NCBI GenBank assembly: GCA_050180895.1 | Contig: JBFXDS010000004.1 | Location: forward strand, 62,001 to 126,000 | DNA: 64,000 nt | Direction of reading: 5' to 3' | From: JBGPEQ01 sp050180895 | GTDB taxonomy: Bacteria > Pseudomonadota > Alphaproteobacteria > Dongiales > Dongiaceae | Shown: piece by piece, positions 42,409 through 53,390 of the stretch | How the letters are laid out: each line of letters opens with the position of its first letter | Position numbering within the stretch: position 1 is the first letter of the stretch | Made by a program: the position numbers and the translations under genes | Notes under the pieces: generated by a model | Seen by the model: the letters and a program-made list of their open reading frames with translations, nothing else | Database searches by the model: none | Told to the model about the DNA's origin: nothing

Positions 42409-43449
42409 GCGGCCATATCGACAGCTACTACGCGCGCACGGCCAATCCGGCGCCGCCGCGGCCTTCGCTTGCGGGGCAGGTCGAGGCGGATGCATGCGTC
42501 GTCGGCGGCGGGCTGGCGGGCCTCTCCACGGCGCTCGGCCTCGCCGAACGCGGCAAGAGCGTGGCCGTGCTGGAAGCACGGCGCGTCGGCTGGGGCGCCT
42601 CCGGCCGCAACGGCGGCTTCGTCGGGCCGGGATATGCCGCCGATCTCGACCGCGTGATCAAGCGGGTCGGGCTGGCGCAGGCGCGCGCCCTCTATGCGCT
42701 GACCATGGACGCGGTCAACCTCATCCGCCGCCGGATCGAGCGCCACGGCATCGCCTGCGCGCCGGTTGCCTCGGGCATGCTGCGCGCCTGGTGGACCGAC
42801 GATGCGGAGGAGGCGCGCCGCCTGCGCGACCGAATGCGGGAGTCGCTCGGCCTCGAGATCGAGTTCTGGCCGCGCGAACGGGTGCGCGAGGTGCTGGTGA
42901 CCCGGCGCTATCACGACGCGCTGTTCTATCCCCACACGTTTCATTTCCATCCCCTGAACTACGCGCTGGGCATCGCCCGCGCGATCGAGGCGCAGGGCGG
43001 GCGGATCTTCGAGACGTCGCCGGCGACGGCGCTGCGTCTCGACCGGCCCGAGAAGATCGTCCGCACCCCGCAGGGACAGGTGAAGGCCCGCGACCTGGTC
43101 ATGGCCTGTGGCGGCTATATCGACGGGCTGCATCCGAAGCTCGCCGGCGCGATCCGCCCGGTCGCCACCTGGGCGATGGCGACGGAGCCGCTCGGCGACC
43201 GCCTGCGGGAGGCGATGCGCGGCGATCACTGCGTCATCGATTCCCGCTTCGACTTCGACTACTACCGGCCACGGCATGGGCACGACGACCATGGCAGGAG
43301 AGCTGGTGGCCGCGGCGATCGCCGAGGGCGACCAGCGCTACCGCGCGTTCGCGCCCTTCGGCCTGGCCTGGACCGGCGGCCCTCTCGGCCTCGCCGCCGT
43401 CGAAGCGGCCTATCGCTGGTATCGCTTCAAGGACTGGCTGAAGGGGTGA
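42405..43449 (+). pseudogene. DAO-family FAD oxidase, inactivated by an internal deletion
   Basis: The coding begins at GTG 42405 and reads ACVVGGGLAGLSTALGLAERGKS, ASGRNGGF and MACGGYIDGLH, a DadA/DAO-like FAD enzyme, up to about residue 288 (FDFDYYRP). The family's next ~85 residues are missing: the DNA goes straight to a HGMGTTTMAGELVAAAI segment, in a different frame, which runs to a proper end WYRFKDWLKG. The junction is near 43267-43270. In the first frame the product ends in an unrelated Arg-rich tail. It is translationally coupled to the MDR gene, so it once formed an operon with it. Confidence 0.8.
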
Positions 43450-43799
43450 AGGCGCACTCGTAGACGCGACGACATGGGGTCCGCCTTCTTCCATCAGCCC
43501 ATCATAACGCATTGAAATAGCAACATTCACACACCAGATGTTTCCTAGACAACCCTTCCAAGGCCCCCAACACCCACCACCGGTCGAATTTCGCGATAGC
43601 CGGGGGCCCTTCCGAAATCAGTCGTCATCGACAACTATTGTCGGCGGAGCAACGCGAGTGAACGGATGCCTCCTCCCAAATGAGGGGTGCGTGAGCACGG
43701 CAAATCGCGCTATCGTCTATCGCGTCTTTTTGAAACGGAGGTTGGAAATCTCCGAAATGCCTACACGAATGAGCTGTTAGCTATTCCTAATTCGAACGT
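43450..43799. other. Intergenic left flank of the low-GC island
   Basis: These 350 bases are less GC-rich than the DNA to their left. Short frames exist but show no coding pattern. GGAGGTTGGAAATCTCC (43738-43754) can fold into a small hairpin. No promoter pair or direct repeat marking an island end was found. Confidence 0.5.
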
Positions 43800-44630
43800 A
43801 TGCCCCGAATCAATCGAACCGCCCGGCTACCCAGCGCCCCCCTGACGGAAGTTATCTTCGAGCTTCGCTGGGCGTTGCAGAGCTACCCTGGGCAGCCACC
43901 GCTGCTCAATGCAGACCCCGGGCTGTTTCCGTTGATCCAGCGCTTTACTGTCGGAATGAAGAAGGGCGGCTTCGGCGTGACCAAAGATCTTGGACCGCCA
44001 AGTCAAATAGTTGGACATAACATCGCGCGACGCTTTTACAAGAAGGTAGACCTTCCGTTCCCCCTCATGCAGATCGGTCCAGGAATTTTCGCGTCCAACG
44101 ATGGACCGCTATACGAATGGTTCGCATTCAAAGCTCAAACGATGCGAGGATTGGAGGTTTTGCTTACGTCCTATCCGAAGGTCGAAGGGTACGAGCTCTC
44201 CCCTAATTATCTCGAACTGCGGTATATTGACGTGTTTGACGCATCGCTGCTGGGTAGTGCATCGGTACTCCACTTCCTTGAGCGCGGAACTTCTATTCGC
44301 CTCCAACTGCCGCCGTTCCTGTGCGACATGAACATTTTCAGTGGTGACCCACAAGGGAGGATTGTAGTCAGCCGCGAGGTCGCCGGGTGCAACGAGTCAT
44401 CGTTCACTCTTGATCTCGGATCAGCAATACGCAGCGGCTCAGAAAGGATCGTCCGGATGGAGACCAAGGTTAGATCTGTTAACAACGGCGTCCCAAAGTT
44501 AAAGACTGACAAGCGGTTTCTGAAAGAGATAGATGGCTGGCTTGAGTCAGCGCACGGTATCACGAGTCCCTTCTTTAGAGATTTGATGACAGAAGACGTA
44601 ATGAAGCAATTTAAGAAGAAGAAGCCGTGA
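43800..44630 (+). CDS. TIGR04255 family protein
   Basis: The protein has 276 aa. The N-terminal motif LPSAPLTEVIFELRWAL and the C-terminal LESAHGITSPFFRDLMTEDVMKQF match TIGR04255 proteins, a sporadic family of unknown function. The middle is strand-rich (LELRYIDVFD, SIRLQLPPFL), with no catalytic motif visible. No signal peptide. Codon usage is visibly less GC-rich than neighbours, indicating acquisition. It is the first gene of an overlapping trio, and its stop shares bases with the next start (GTGA). Confidence 0.75.
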   Translation: MPRINRTARLPSAPLTEVIFELRWALQSYPGQPPLLNADPGLFPLIQRFTVGMKKGGFGVTKDLGPPSQIVGHNIARRFYKKVDLPFPLMQIGPGIFASNDGPLYEWFAFKAQTMRGLEVLLTSYPKVEGYELSPNYLELRYIDVFDASLLGSASVLHFLERGTSIRLQLPPFLCDMNIFSGDPQGRIVVSREVAGCNESSFTLDLGSAIRSGSERIVRMETKVRSVNNGVPKLKTDKRFLKEIDGWLESAHGITSPFFRDLMTEDVMKQFKKKKP

Positions 44631-45184
44631 TCATGGACTCGACAACAAATATTACTGATCTTCTCTGGGATACGCTCGTAGGCGAAGAGCGCACCGTGAT
44701 GCCGCGAGTCAAGAAGGACTCCGGCGCGGAATCGGCTGTGACAAAATTTGGCGACGAAGGGGTTCAATCATCCACGACGTCCCTACCTCAGACAATGTTG
44801 CTGAGTTGGTCTGACCTCCTTGAAGCCGGCATTACGCGAAGATTGTTCGATCGTTTGACCAGAATTGCTATGCAGCCGGCCGGATGGCGTGGACCAACCT
44901 CGAAGCCTCTCCGTCATGAATCACTGAAGCTGTTTATCAAGTTCTGGTCAACCGTCCGGGAAGATGCTGTTGAACCAGAGCTTGCCCTGACGCCCGACGG
45001 CTCCCTTCAAGCGGAATGGTACAAGTCTGACCGCCAACGTCTCGATGTGACTTTTGTCGAGCCGAAAGCAATCTTTGGGCTTTTCGGAACCAACAGTATT
45101 TTGGAGGGAGCCGAACCTGCGACTACCGTAGCGGCATTGCTCAAGGGTCACCCTGCGAAGCCATTGCAGTGGAGTTCGCGGTGA
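44627..45184 (+). CDS. Uncharacterised small protein of the TIGR04255 cassette
   Basis: The protein has 185 aa, and its GTG overlaps the TIGR04255 stop. ATG 44633 is an equal alternative. The C-terminal part reads GWRGPTSKPLRHESLKLFIKFWS, LTPDGSLQAEWY and LDVTFVEPKAIFGLFGTN. This follows a pattern I have seen in uncharacterised proteins with a GWDGYGAKPI-type motif followed by PDGxIxxEW. I cannot name a function. Base composition is like the other two genes of the island. Its stop lies just past the next gene's GTG start. Confidence 0.65.
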   Translation: MIMDSTTNITDLLWDTLVGEERTVMPRVKKDSGAESAVTKFGDEGVQSSTTSLPQTMLLSWSDLLEAGITRRLFDRLTRIAMQPAGWRGPTSKPLRHESLKLFIKFWSTVREDAVEPELALTPDGSLQAEWYKSDRQRLDVTFVEPKAIFGLFGTNSILEGAEPATTVAALLKGHPAKPLQWSSR

Positions 45185-45684
45185 TAGTACCAACGTTTGC
45201 TGAGCGACAGGAGCTTGCTCGGTATATCGATGAGATCAATAGGCTAAAGGGAAACAGACCTGCAGCAGCAGCATTCATAGATCTTCCCAGTGCCGACGCT
45301 TCCACGCATCATCTCTCAGTGAACTCACTTGAAGTCGAGTCGATAGATCAGATTGCAGCATACCATCGGTGGCGGACACAACCTGCGGATGGCAAGGCTG
45401 CGCTCTGCGTTCACAAGGTACACGTGTATAGCGAGGCCGCTAGAAAGGCAGGTGTTCAGTTGAACTATAACAAAAGCCTGTCCCGTTGGGAATTCCTCGG
45501 CCGATCCAAGACCGCAGAGGAAGCGTACAAACACCGGCCGGTTGCAATAAAAGACAATCCGTTCGGCTCTCCGTCACACTGCGGCGTTGAGTTCGCACGG
45601 GTAATGGACGCAAACGCCGCAGCAAAATTTGCTCGACGTCTCGTCAAGGGCAAATTTCATGTTGTTTCTGCAAGAAAGAAATAA
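45181..45684 (+). CDS. Uncharacterised SVN-motif protein of the TIGR04255 cassette
   Basis: The protein has 167 aa from GTG 45181, which overlaps the previous stop by four bases and has TGGAG in front. An alternative start is 45169. NRPAAAAFIDLPSADASTHHLSVNSLE and NPFGSPSHCGVEF (HxxV-type) fit a loose pattern of small proteins I recall beside GWDGY-type genes: xSAAFxP...LSVNxLE and NPxHCxV. Function unknown. The end is basic (RRLVKGKFHVVSARKK). Confidence 0.65.
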   Translation: MIVPTFAERQELARYIDEINRLKGNRPAAAAFIDLPSADASTHHLSVNSLEVESIDQIAAYHRWRTQPADGKAALCVHKVHVYSEAARKAGVQLNYNKSLSRWEFLGRSKTAEEAYKHRPVAIKDNPFGSPSHCGVEFARVMDANAAAKFARRLVKGKFHVVSARKK

Positions 45685-45788
45685 GGTGAGCGCACGTTCC
45701 TGTAGTTACGATGCTATGTAAGGCTATGCGGACGATGCGATACGCTGCATAGGCGGTCCACCCCCGCATATTACTCCATATCGCCGCC

Positions 45789-48014
<2,226 letters not shown>

Positions 48015-48074
48015 GTCAGCGCGCGCCTCGCGACCCGATGTGAATCAGATTGGCCATCCGCAACGGCCGGCCGG

Positions 48075-49169
48075 TCATTTCTTGCCGCCGAGCAGGCCGC
48101 CGACCGCGCCGCCGAGGCCGCCGACGACGCCGCCGACCGCACCACCGAGTCCGCCGACCGTGCTGCCCACGGCGCCACCGAGCCCGCCCACAGCGTCGCC
48201 GACGCCATCGCTGAGCCCGCCCACGGCGCCGCCCACGGCACCCGCCGCTCCGCCGACGGCGCTGCCGGCCGCTCCGCCGACGGCATTGCCGACCGCACCG
48301 CCAAGGCCACCGACCGCGTTGCCCACGGCTCCGCCCACGCCTCCGACGGCGTCGCCCAGGGCCCCGCTCACCCCGCCGACCGTCTCGCCGAGACCGCCGG
48401 AGACCTTGCCGATGGCGCTGCCGACGGCGCTGCTGGTTTGCGTGACGGCGTTGCCGACTCCCGCAACCGCCGATCCAACGGCGCCCGTGGCGCCCTCGCC
48501 GCCGATGCCGGCTCCGCCGGCGGGCGACTGCATCAGCCCGGCGGTATCCGTCAGCGGAATGCCGCTCTCGTCCACGCGGATGCCGTGATAGGTCGGCTCG
48601 ACGATCGCGATCTGGCCGCCGTCGACGAGGACGGAGGCGGCGCCGTCCTCCGACGTCACGAGCACGCGCCCTTCGTCGACGCGCACGCTGTTCATCTGCG
48701 GCTCGACGGTCACCAGGAACCTGGTCCCCTTGACGACCGCGGCGACATAGGGGGCGGTCACGCCGAAGGAGCGGTTCTTGCGCGGCTCGACGTCATAGAA
48801 GACGCTGCCGAGCGACTGCATGAAGCGGTCGAGGAGGCCGCCCGGCTCCGGCTCGGCGATGCGTACCTGCGAGCCCGGCTGGATGATCAGGCGGTCGCCG
48901 TTGCGCGACAGGAAGACGACAGCGCCGGCACCCGTGCGGATCTCGCTGCCGATGGAGACGACCTGGCCGACGGCGAGGCGCGCGGCCGGCGCCGTGCCGC
49001 GGCGCAGCGTCGCCTCGCCGCTGACGCCGTCGACCCGCCAGCCGGCCGTTCCGACCCGCGCCTGCGGGTCGATAGCCGCGAGTTCATCGGCCGCCGCCGG
49101 AATGGCTGCGGACAGCACGACGCCCAGAAGCGCCGCGCCGACAATGGAACGCATAAGAGAGGAAAACAT
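48075..49169 (-). CDS. FecR-domain protein with a long Gly/Ala/Val repeat tail
   Basis: The protein has 364 aa. A signal peptide (SIVGAALLGVVLSAAIPAAA) is followed by a FecR/DUF6446-like domain (VSGEATLRRG, ASVLVDGGQIAIV), about 35-225. The C-terminal ~135 residues are GGLGGAVGNAVGG-type repeats, in about 11-residue steps, a glycine-zipper-like structure. The domain binds signal or polymer in the periplasm. GAGG at the ATG at 49169 decides the start. It precedes the CHASE2 kinase, likely cotranscribed. Confidence 0.78.
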   Translation of the reverse strand: MFSSLMRSIVGAALLGVVLSAAIPAAADELAAIDPQARVGTAGWRVDGVSGEATLRRGTAPAARLAVGQVVSIGSEIRTGAGAVVFLSRNGDRLIIQPGSQVRIAEPEPGGLLDRFMQSLGSVFYDVEPRKNRSFGVTAPYVAAVVKGTRFLVTVEPQMNSVRVDEGRVLVTSEDGAASVLVDGGQIAIVEPTYHGIRVDESGIPLTDTAGLMQSPAGGAGIGGEGATGAVGSAVAGVGNAVTQTSSAVGSAIGKVSGGLGETVGGVSGALGDAVGGVGGAVGNAVGGLGGAVGNAVGGAAGSAVGGAAGAVGGAVGGLSDGVGDAVGGLGGAVGSTVGGLGGAVGGVVGGLGGAVGGLLGGKK

Positions 49170-49517
49170 CCGCGCCTCGTCATTCTTCTGACGCCGACGC
49201 ACCCCGCAAATCCGCGGCGATCGCCGGACAATGTTCTATTTTTATAAATGAAGAATAATAAAAAGTTAAATAAGCTTCATTTACCACGAATATTTGTCAC
49301 GATAACCACGATTATTTACTGAAAAAGGCGGGCGCGTCTTCACGACCGCCCCACACCGATGTCACCCGCGCCTCGGGCGACCTGATCGAGGGCGCGGCGG
49401 GCGACCGCACCAATCGGCAGATTGGTCAAGCGCCGCTACTGGCGCGCGCGCTGATTTCTGCCGATAATATCGCGTGCGCTCGTTTTGCGCGACCGCACGA
49501 CACATGGGGAGGAGAAC
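49170..49517. other. AT-rich divergent regulatory region with repeated CACGA
   Basis: The 348 bases between the FecR gene and the sorbosone-dehydrogenase gene contain an AT-rich stretch (49235-49325), unusual for this window. CACGA occurs at 49285, 49298 and 49307, each followed by A/T-rich bases. It is likely a promoter region for both genes. No clean -35/-10 pair is convincing. Confidence 0.45.
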
Positions 49518-50777
49518 ATGCTGCAAAGAAGCCTGATGGTTTCCGCATTTGCGCTGGGACTGGCGGCGATGGCGACGCCGGCCCCGGCGCAGGACAACAT
49601 GGAGAAGCTCGGGCAGTTCAAGACGACGGGCGCCTCCATGGACATGGAAACGATTCCGCAGACCGGCGACTATGCCGATGGCCTGAAGAAGAATCTCGAA
49701 CGCATCAAGCTGCCGGCCGGATTCAAGATCGGCCTCTATGCCGTCGTTCCCGATGCGCGCCACATGGCGATCGGACCATCGACCGGCATGGTCTTCGCCG
49801 GCACGCGCAAGAGCAAGGTGTGGGCGATCACCGACCGCAACAAGGACCGCGTGGCCGACGAGGTGAAGATCTTCGCGCCCTCGGTGCAGTTCACCTTGCC
49901 GAACGGCGTCTGCTTCACCAAGGACGGATTCCTCTACGTGGTCGAGCAGAACCGCGTGCTGCTGTTCCCGGCGGCCGAGTTCTTCTACGAGGGGCCGGAT
50001 GTCGTCGCCGTGCCGATTGTCGAGCAGGGCAAGCTGATCCCGGTCGACGAGGAGTCCTACAACCACACCGCCCGCGTCTGCGACATCGGACCGGACAACA
50101 AGCTCTACCTCTCGCTGGGACAGCCCTTCAACGTGCCCGCGCCGGAGAAGGCGGACCTCTACAACGAATGGGGCATCGGCGGCATCATCCGCATGGACCG
50201 CGATGGCAAGAACCGCGAGGTCTATGCACGGGGTATCCGCAATTCGGTCGGGCAGGACTTCAACCCGGCGAACGGCGAGCTGTGGTTCAACGACAACCAG
50301 GTCGACGGCATGGGCGACGACATCCCGCCGGGCGAGCTCAACCGCGCCACCGGCCCGGGGCAGCATTTCGGCTTCCCCTGGTACGGCGGCGGCAAGGTGC
50401 GCACCGAGGAGTACAAGAACTCCGATCCGCCGGCCGACGCGGTGTTCCCGCAGATCGAGCAGGTGGCCCATGCGGCCGACTTGGGCATGATGTTCTATAA
50501 CGGCCGGATGTTCCCGGCCGAGTATCGCGGCGGCATCTTCAGCGCTCAGCACGGATCGTGGAACCGCACGACGCCGGTGGGCGCGCGCGTGATGTTCACG
50601 AAGCTGAACGAGGACGGTTCGGCCGCCGAGAGCAGGCCCTTTGCCGAGGGCTGGCTCGACAGCGCGACCGGCGAATATCTGGGACGGCCGGTCGACATCG
50701 CCCAGCTGCCGGACGGCTCGATCCTCGTGTCCGACGACACCGCCGGCGCGATCTACCGCATCTGGTACGAGAACTGA
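49518..50777 (+). CDS. Periplasmic sorbosone/glucose-dehydrogenase-like PQQ-type protein
   Basis: The protein has 419 aa. Signal peptide SLMVSAFALGLAAMATPAPAQ. The beta-propeller of the GDH/sorbosone dehydrogenase family is indicated by ARHMAIGPSTGMVFAGT, the NHTARVCDIGPDNKLYLSLGQPFN, YARGIRNSVGQDFNPANGELWFNDN and GIFSAQHGSWNRTTPVGARV segments. The family oxidises sugars or aldoses with PQQ. GGGGAGGAG before the ATG at 49518 decides the start. A cytochrome c gene follows, a natural electron acceptor. Confidence 0.85.
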   Translation: MLQRSLMVSAFALGLAAMATPAPAQDNMEKLGQFKTTGASMDMETIPQTGDYADGLKKNLERIKLPAGFKIGLYAVVPDARHMAIGPSTGMVFAGTRKSKVWAITDRNKDRVADEVKIFAPSVQFTLPNGVCFTKDGFLYVVEQNRVLLFPAAEFFYEGPDVVAVPIVEQGKLIPVDEESYNHTARVCDIGPDNKLYLSLGQPFNVPAPEKADLYNEWGIGGIIRMDRDGKNREVYARGIRNSVGQDFNPANGELWFNDNQVDGMGDDIPPGELNRATGPGQHFGFPWYGGGKVRTEEYKNSDPPADAVFPQIEQVAHAADLGMMFYNGRMFPAEYRGGIFSAQHGSWNRTTPVGARVMFTKLNEDGSAAESRPFAEGWLDSATGEYLGRPVDIAQLPDGSILVSDDTAGAIYRIWYEN

Positions 50778-50795
50778 GACGACACTCTGCGTTGC

Positions 50796-50823
50796 GGCAC
50801 CCGGGCGCGCCTGCCCGGGTGCC
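50796..50823 (+). terminator. Perfect 11-bp stem-loop between dehydrogenase and cytochrome genes
   Basis: GGCACCCGGGC (50796-50806) pairs with GCCCGGGTGCC (50813-50823), loop GCGCCT. No T-tract follows, so it likely protects or partially attenuates rather than fully terminates. The cytochrome gene starts 37 bases later. Confidence 0.6.
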
Positions 50824-50860
50824 GGACGATAAAGCCGCAAGCCATCGTCGGAGGCCGTCC

Positions 50861-51211
50861 ATGGACCGCTCCTTTGCCGTGAGCTTCCGACTGATGGGAA
50901 TCGCTTGCATCGCGGCGGCGCTCGCGGCCGGGGCCGCGCCGGCCCGGGCGGCCGACGCGGCAGCTGGTCGGCAGAAGGCCCGGGTCTGCCAGACCTGTCA
51001 TGGCATCGACGGCGTCGGCAAGATGCCGACCGTCCCGAACATCGCCGGCGAGAGCGAGATCTATCTGGCGAAGCAGCTCAAGGCCTTCCGCTCCGGCGAG
51101 CGCACGGACCCGCAGATGTCGATCATGGCGAAGCCGCTGACCGACGAGGAGATCGCCAACCTGGCGGCGTGGTACGCGTCGATCGGGTTCACGGTGCAGG
51201 TGCCCGAGTAG
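50861..51211 (+). CDS. Periplasmic class I cytochrome c
   Basis: The protein has 116 aa. Signal peptide MGIACIAAALAAGAAPARA. The heme motif is CQTCH, followed by the axial-Met segment MSIMAKPLTDEEIANLAAWYAS of the cytochrome c4/c553 group, with about 90 residues in the mature protein. It probably accepts electrons from the upstream sugar-dehydrogenase-like protein. GGAGG lies about 8 bases before the ATG. Confidence 0.9.
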   Translation: MDRSFAVSFRLMGIACIAAALAAGAAPARAADAAAGRQKARVCQTCHGIDGVGKMPTVPNIAGESEIYLAKQLKAFRSGERTDPQMSIMAKPLTDEEIANLAAWYASIGFTVQVPE

Positions 51212-51229
51212 GGACGGCCCGGCCGGCGC

Positions 51230-53293
51230 TCAGGAGGCGATCGGCAATTCGCGGCCGAACGGCGCGTCCGCCGAAATCTCTGCGTCCAGCTCGCGCGCGT
51301 AGCGGTGGCCGGCATGAACCGCGTGGGCGATGGTCGCGGGGGCAAAGGCGTCGCCGATCGCCGTGACGGATTTGATGCCGGCCGCGCGCAGCGCCTCCGG
51401 ATCCGCCGCCAGCGCCAGGTAGAGGCCGTCGTCCGGCAGGCGCGCCGTCACGGAGACGACGAATGCGCAGGCCAGCTCCGACCGCCGGCCGGTGAAGACG
51501 CAGGCGGTCTCGACGTGATCGCCGCGGAACGCGGTGACGTTGCGGTTGGCGACGATCCGGATGTCCATCTCCAGGAGGCGCGCCTGGATGCGTGCGTGCT
51601 CGAGCGTGTTGTGCGTCCAGTGCGACGCGGATTCCTCGGGCGTCACCAGCGTGACGGCGATGCCGCTGCCGCGCAGCTTCTCCGCCAGGACGCCGGCCAT
51701 GTAGTAGTGGTCGTCGTCGAAGACGATCGCGGTCGTCCCGGGCGGCGAAGTGCCGCTCATGATGTGGTCCGGCGTCAGAACCTTTGGGCCGTCGAAGCCG
51801 GGAATAGGCAGGCTGTTGGCGCGCCCGACTCCGTCGCCGCGCCAGCGCGCGCCGGTGGCGATCGCAACGCGCGCGCAGCCCAGCTCGCGGACATCTGCGG
51901 CCGTCATCGCGCTGGTGCGATAGATCGCCACGTTCGCCATCTTGTCGAGCTGCAGCAGCCGGTGATCGCGCACGCGCGCCCAGGCGGCAAGGCCGGGCAG
52001 GCGCGCCTCGCGGCTGACACGGCCGCCGAGCTCGTCCGACGCCTCGGCGAGATGCACGGCATAGCCGCGCTGTCCGAGCGCGCGCGCGCACTCCAGGCCG
52101 GCCGGCCCGGCGCCGACGACGAGCACGGAATCCCCGGAGCCCCTGCCGGCAATGATCTCCGGGTGCCAGCCGCGGCGCCACTCCTCGCCCATGGTTGGAT
52201 TCTGCGTGCAGCGCATCGGCGTCATCGTGTAGTCGCCGCTGACGCACATGTTGCAGCCGATGCATTCGCGGATGTCGTCGAGGCGGCCCTCCTCGATCTT
52301 GCGCGGCAGGAACGGATCGGCGATGGATGGCCGGGCCGCGCCGATCATGTCGAGGATGCCGCGCCGGATCTGCGATACCATGGCATCCGGCGAGGTGAAG
52401 CGGCCGACGCCGACCACGGGCTTGCTCGTCAGCGACTTGACGAAGGCAATGTGCGTCTCCTGATAGCCTTCCTCGGCGAAGCGCGAGGTGACGGAATCGT
52501 TGGCCCAGTCGCTGACGTTGACGTCCCACAGGTCGGGCAGCTCGGCCAGCATCGCCACGACGTCGCGCCCCTCGCTCGCGCTGGTGATGCCCTCCTCGCC
52601 CAGCAGCTCGTCGACGGCGAGGCGCACGGCCACCGCGCAGGTGTCGCCGACCGCCTCCTTGGTGTCCTCGATCAGCTCGCGGAACAGCCGGGCCCGGTTC
52701 TCCAGGCTGCCGCCATATTCGTCGGTCCGGTGGTTGCGCCGCTTCTGCAGGAAATGCATGGGCAGGGCGATGTTGTGGCCGGCGTAGCAGTAGACGATGT
52801 CGAAGCCGACCTTCTTCGCCCGCAGCGCCGCGGCGCGGTGCCAGCGGCGGTAGTCGCGGATATCGGCCTTGTCCATGGCACGGGCCTGGACCGGCGCGTG
52901 CCAGGTGACCGGCTCATGCGACGGCCCGATCGGCGCCTCGCGGCTGTGGTAGTTGGCCGTGCTCGGGCCGTGATGCGTCAGCTCGATGGCGGCGAGCGCG
53001 CCGTGGCGATGCACGGACTCCGCCATCAGCGCCAGCGCCGGCATGTCGCGGTCGTCCCACAGCCGCCCTTCCGGAAAAGGCAGGATGTCGCTGGTGGGGT
53101 GGATGTCGCATTCCTGCGTCGAGACCACGGCCCAGCCCCCCTCGGCCTTGACGCCGCGCATCGCCGCCTCGGCGCGCGGCATCACATGGCCCATGCCGCT
53201 GCAATGCGGCACCTGGTAGAAGCGGTTGCGCGCCGTCTTCGGCCCGATCCTCACCGGCTCGAACAGGATGTCGTAACGCGGATCGCGCGGCAT
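51230..53293 (-). CDS. Trimethylamine-dehydrogenase-like flavin/4Fe-4S oxidoreductase
   Basis: The protein has 687 aa and is closely similar across its length to trimethylamine/dimethylamine dehydrogenase. Cys31 (VPHCSG) is the cysteinyl-FMN residue, Tyr170 and His173 (YxGH) are in the active site, and Asp266 is in place. The 4Fe-4S motif has C344, C347, C350 and C362. The C-terminal part has an ADP/FAD-like domain (VLVVGAGPAGLECARALG). Tyr60, Trp264 and Trp355, which box the substrate in TMADH, are Glu61, no Trp and Asp354 here, so the amine may differ. GGGAGGGG before the ATG at 53293 decides the start. Confidence 0.88.
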   Translation of the reverse strand: MPRDPRYDILFEPVRIGPKTARNRFYQVPHCSGMGHVMPRAEAAMRGVKAEGGWAVVSTQECDIHPTSDILPFPEGRLWDDRDMPALALMAESVHRHGALAAIELTHHGPSTANYHSREAPIGPSHEPVTWHAPVQARAMDKADIRDYRRWHRAAALRAKKVGFDIVYCYAGHNIALPMHFLQKRRNHRTDEYGGSLENRARLFRELIEDTKEAVGDTCAVAVRLAVDELLGEEGITSASEGRDVVAMLAELPDLWDVNVSDWANDSVTSRFAEEGYQETHIAFVKSLTSKPVVGVGRFTSPDAMVSQIRRGILDMIGAARPSIADPFLPRKIEEGRLDDIRECIGCNMCVSGDYTMTPMRCTQNPTMGEEWRRGWHPEIIAGRGSGDSVLVVGAGPAGLECARALGQRGYAVHLAEASDELGGRVSREARLPGLAAWARVRDHRLLQLDKMANVAIYRTSAMTAADVRELGCARVAIATGARWRGDGVGRANSLPIPGFDGPKVLTPDHIMSGTSPPGTTAIVFDDDHYYMAGVLAEKLRGSGIAVTLVTPEESASHWTHNTLEHARIQARLLEMDIRIVANRNVTAFRGDHVETACVFTGRRSELACAFVVSVTARLPDDGLYLALAADPEALRAAGIKSVTAIGDAFAPATIAHAVHAGHRYARELDAEISADAPFGRELPIAS

Positions 53294-53390
53294 GCGAGGC
53301 CCCTCCCCTTTCACCACATGGAGTCGACCCGGCAGGCCCCTCCTTTTATCCAGTTTAACGGACTGACCCGACGGTCGAAACCTGCGAGGA

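Noticed and set aside
43538..43780. 80-codon frame at the left edge of the island
   Set aside because: No ribosome binding site or family; composition gives no coding signal.
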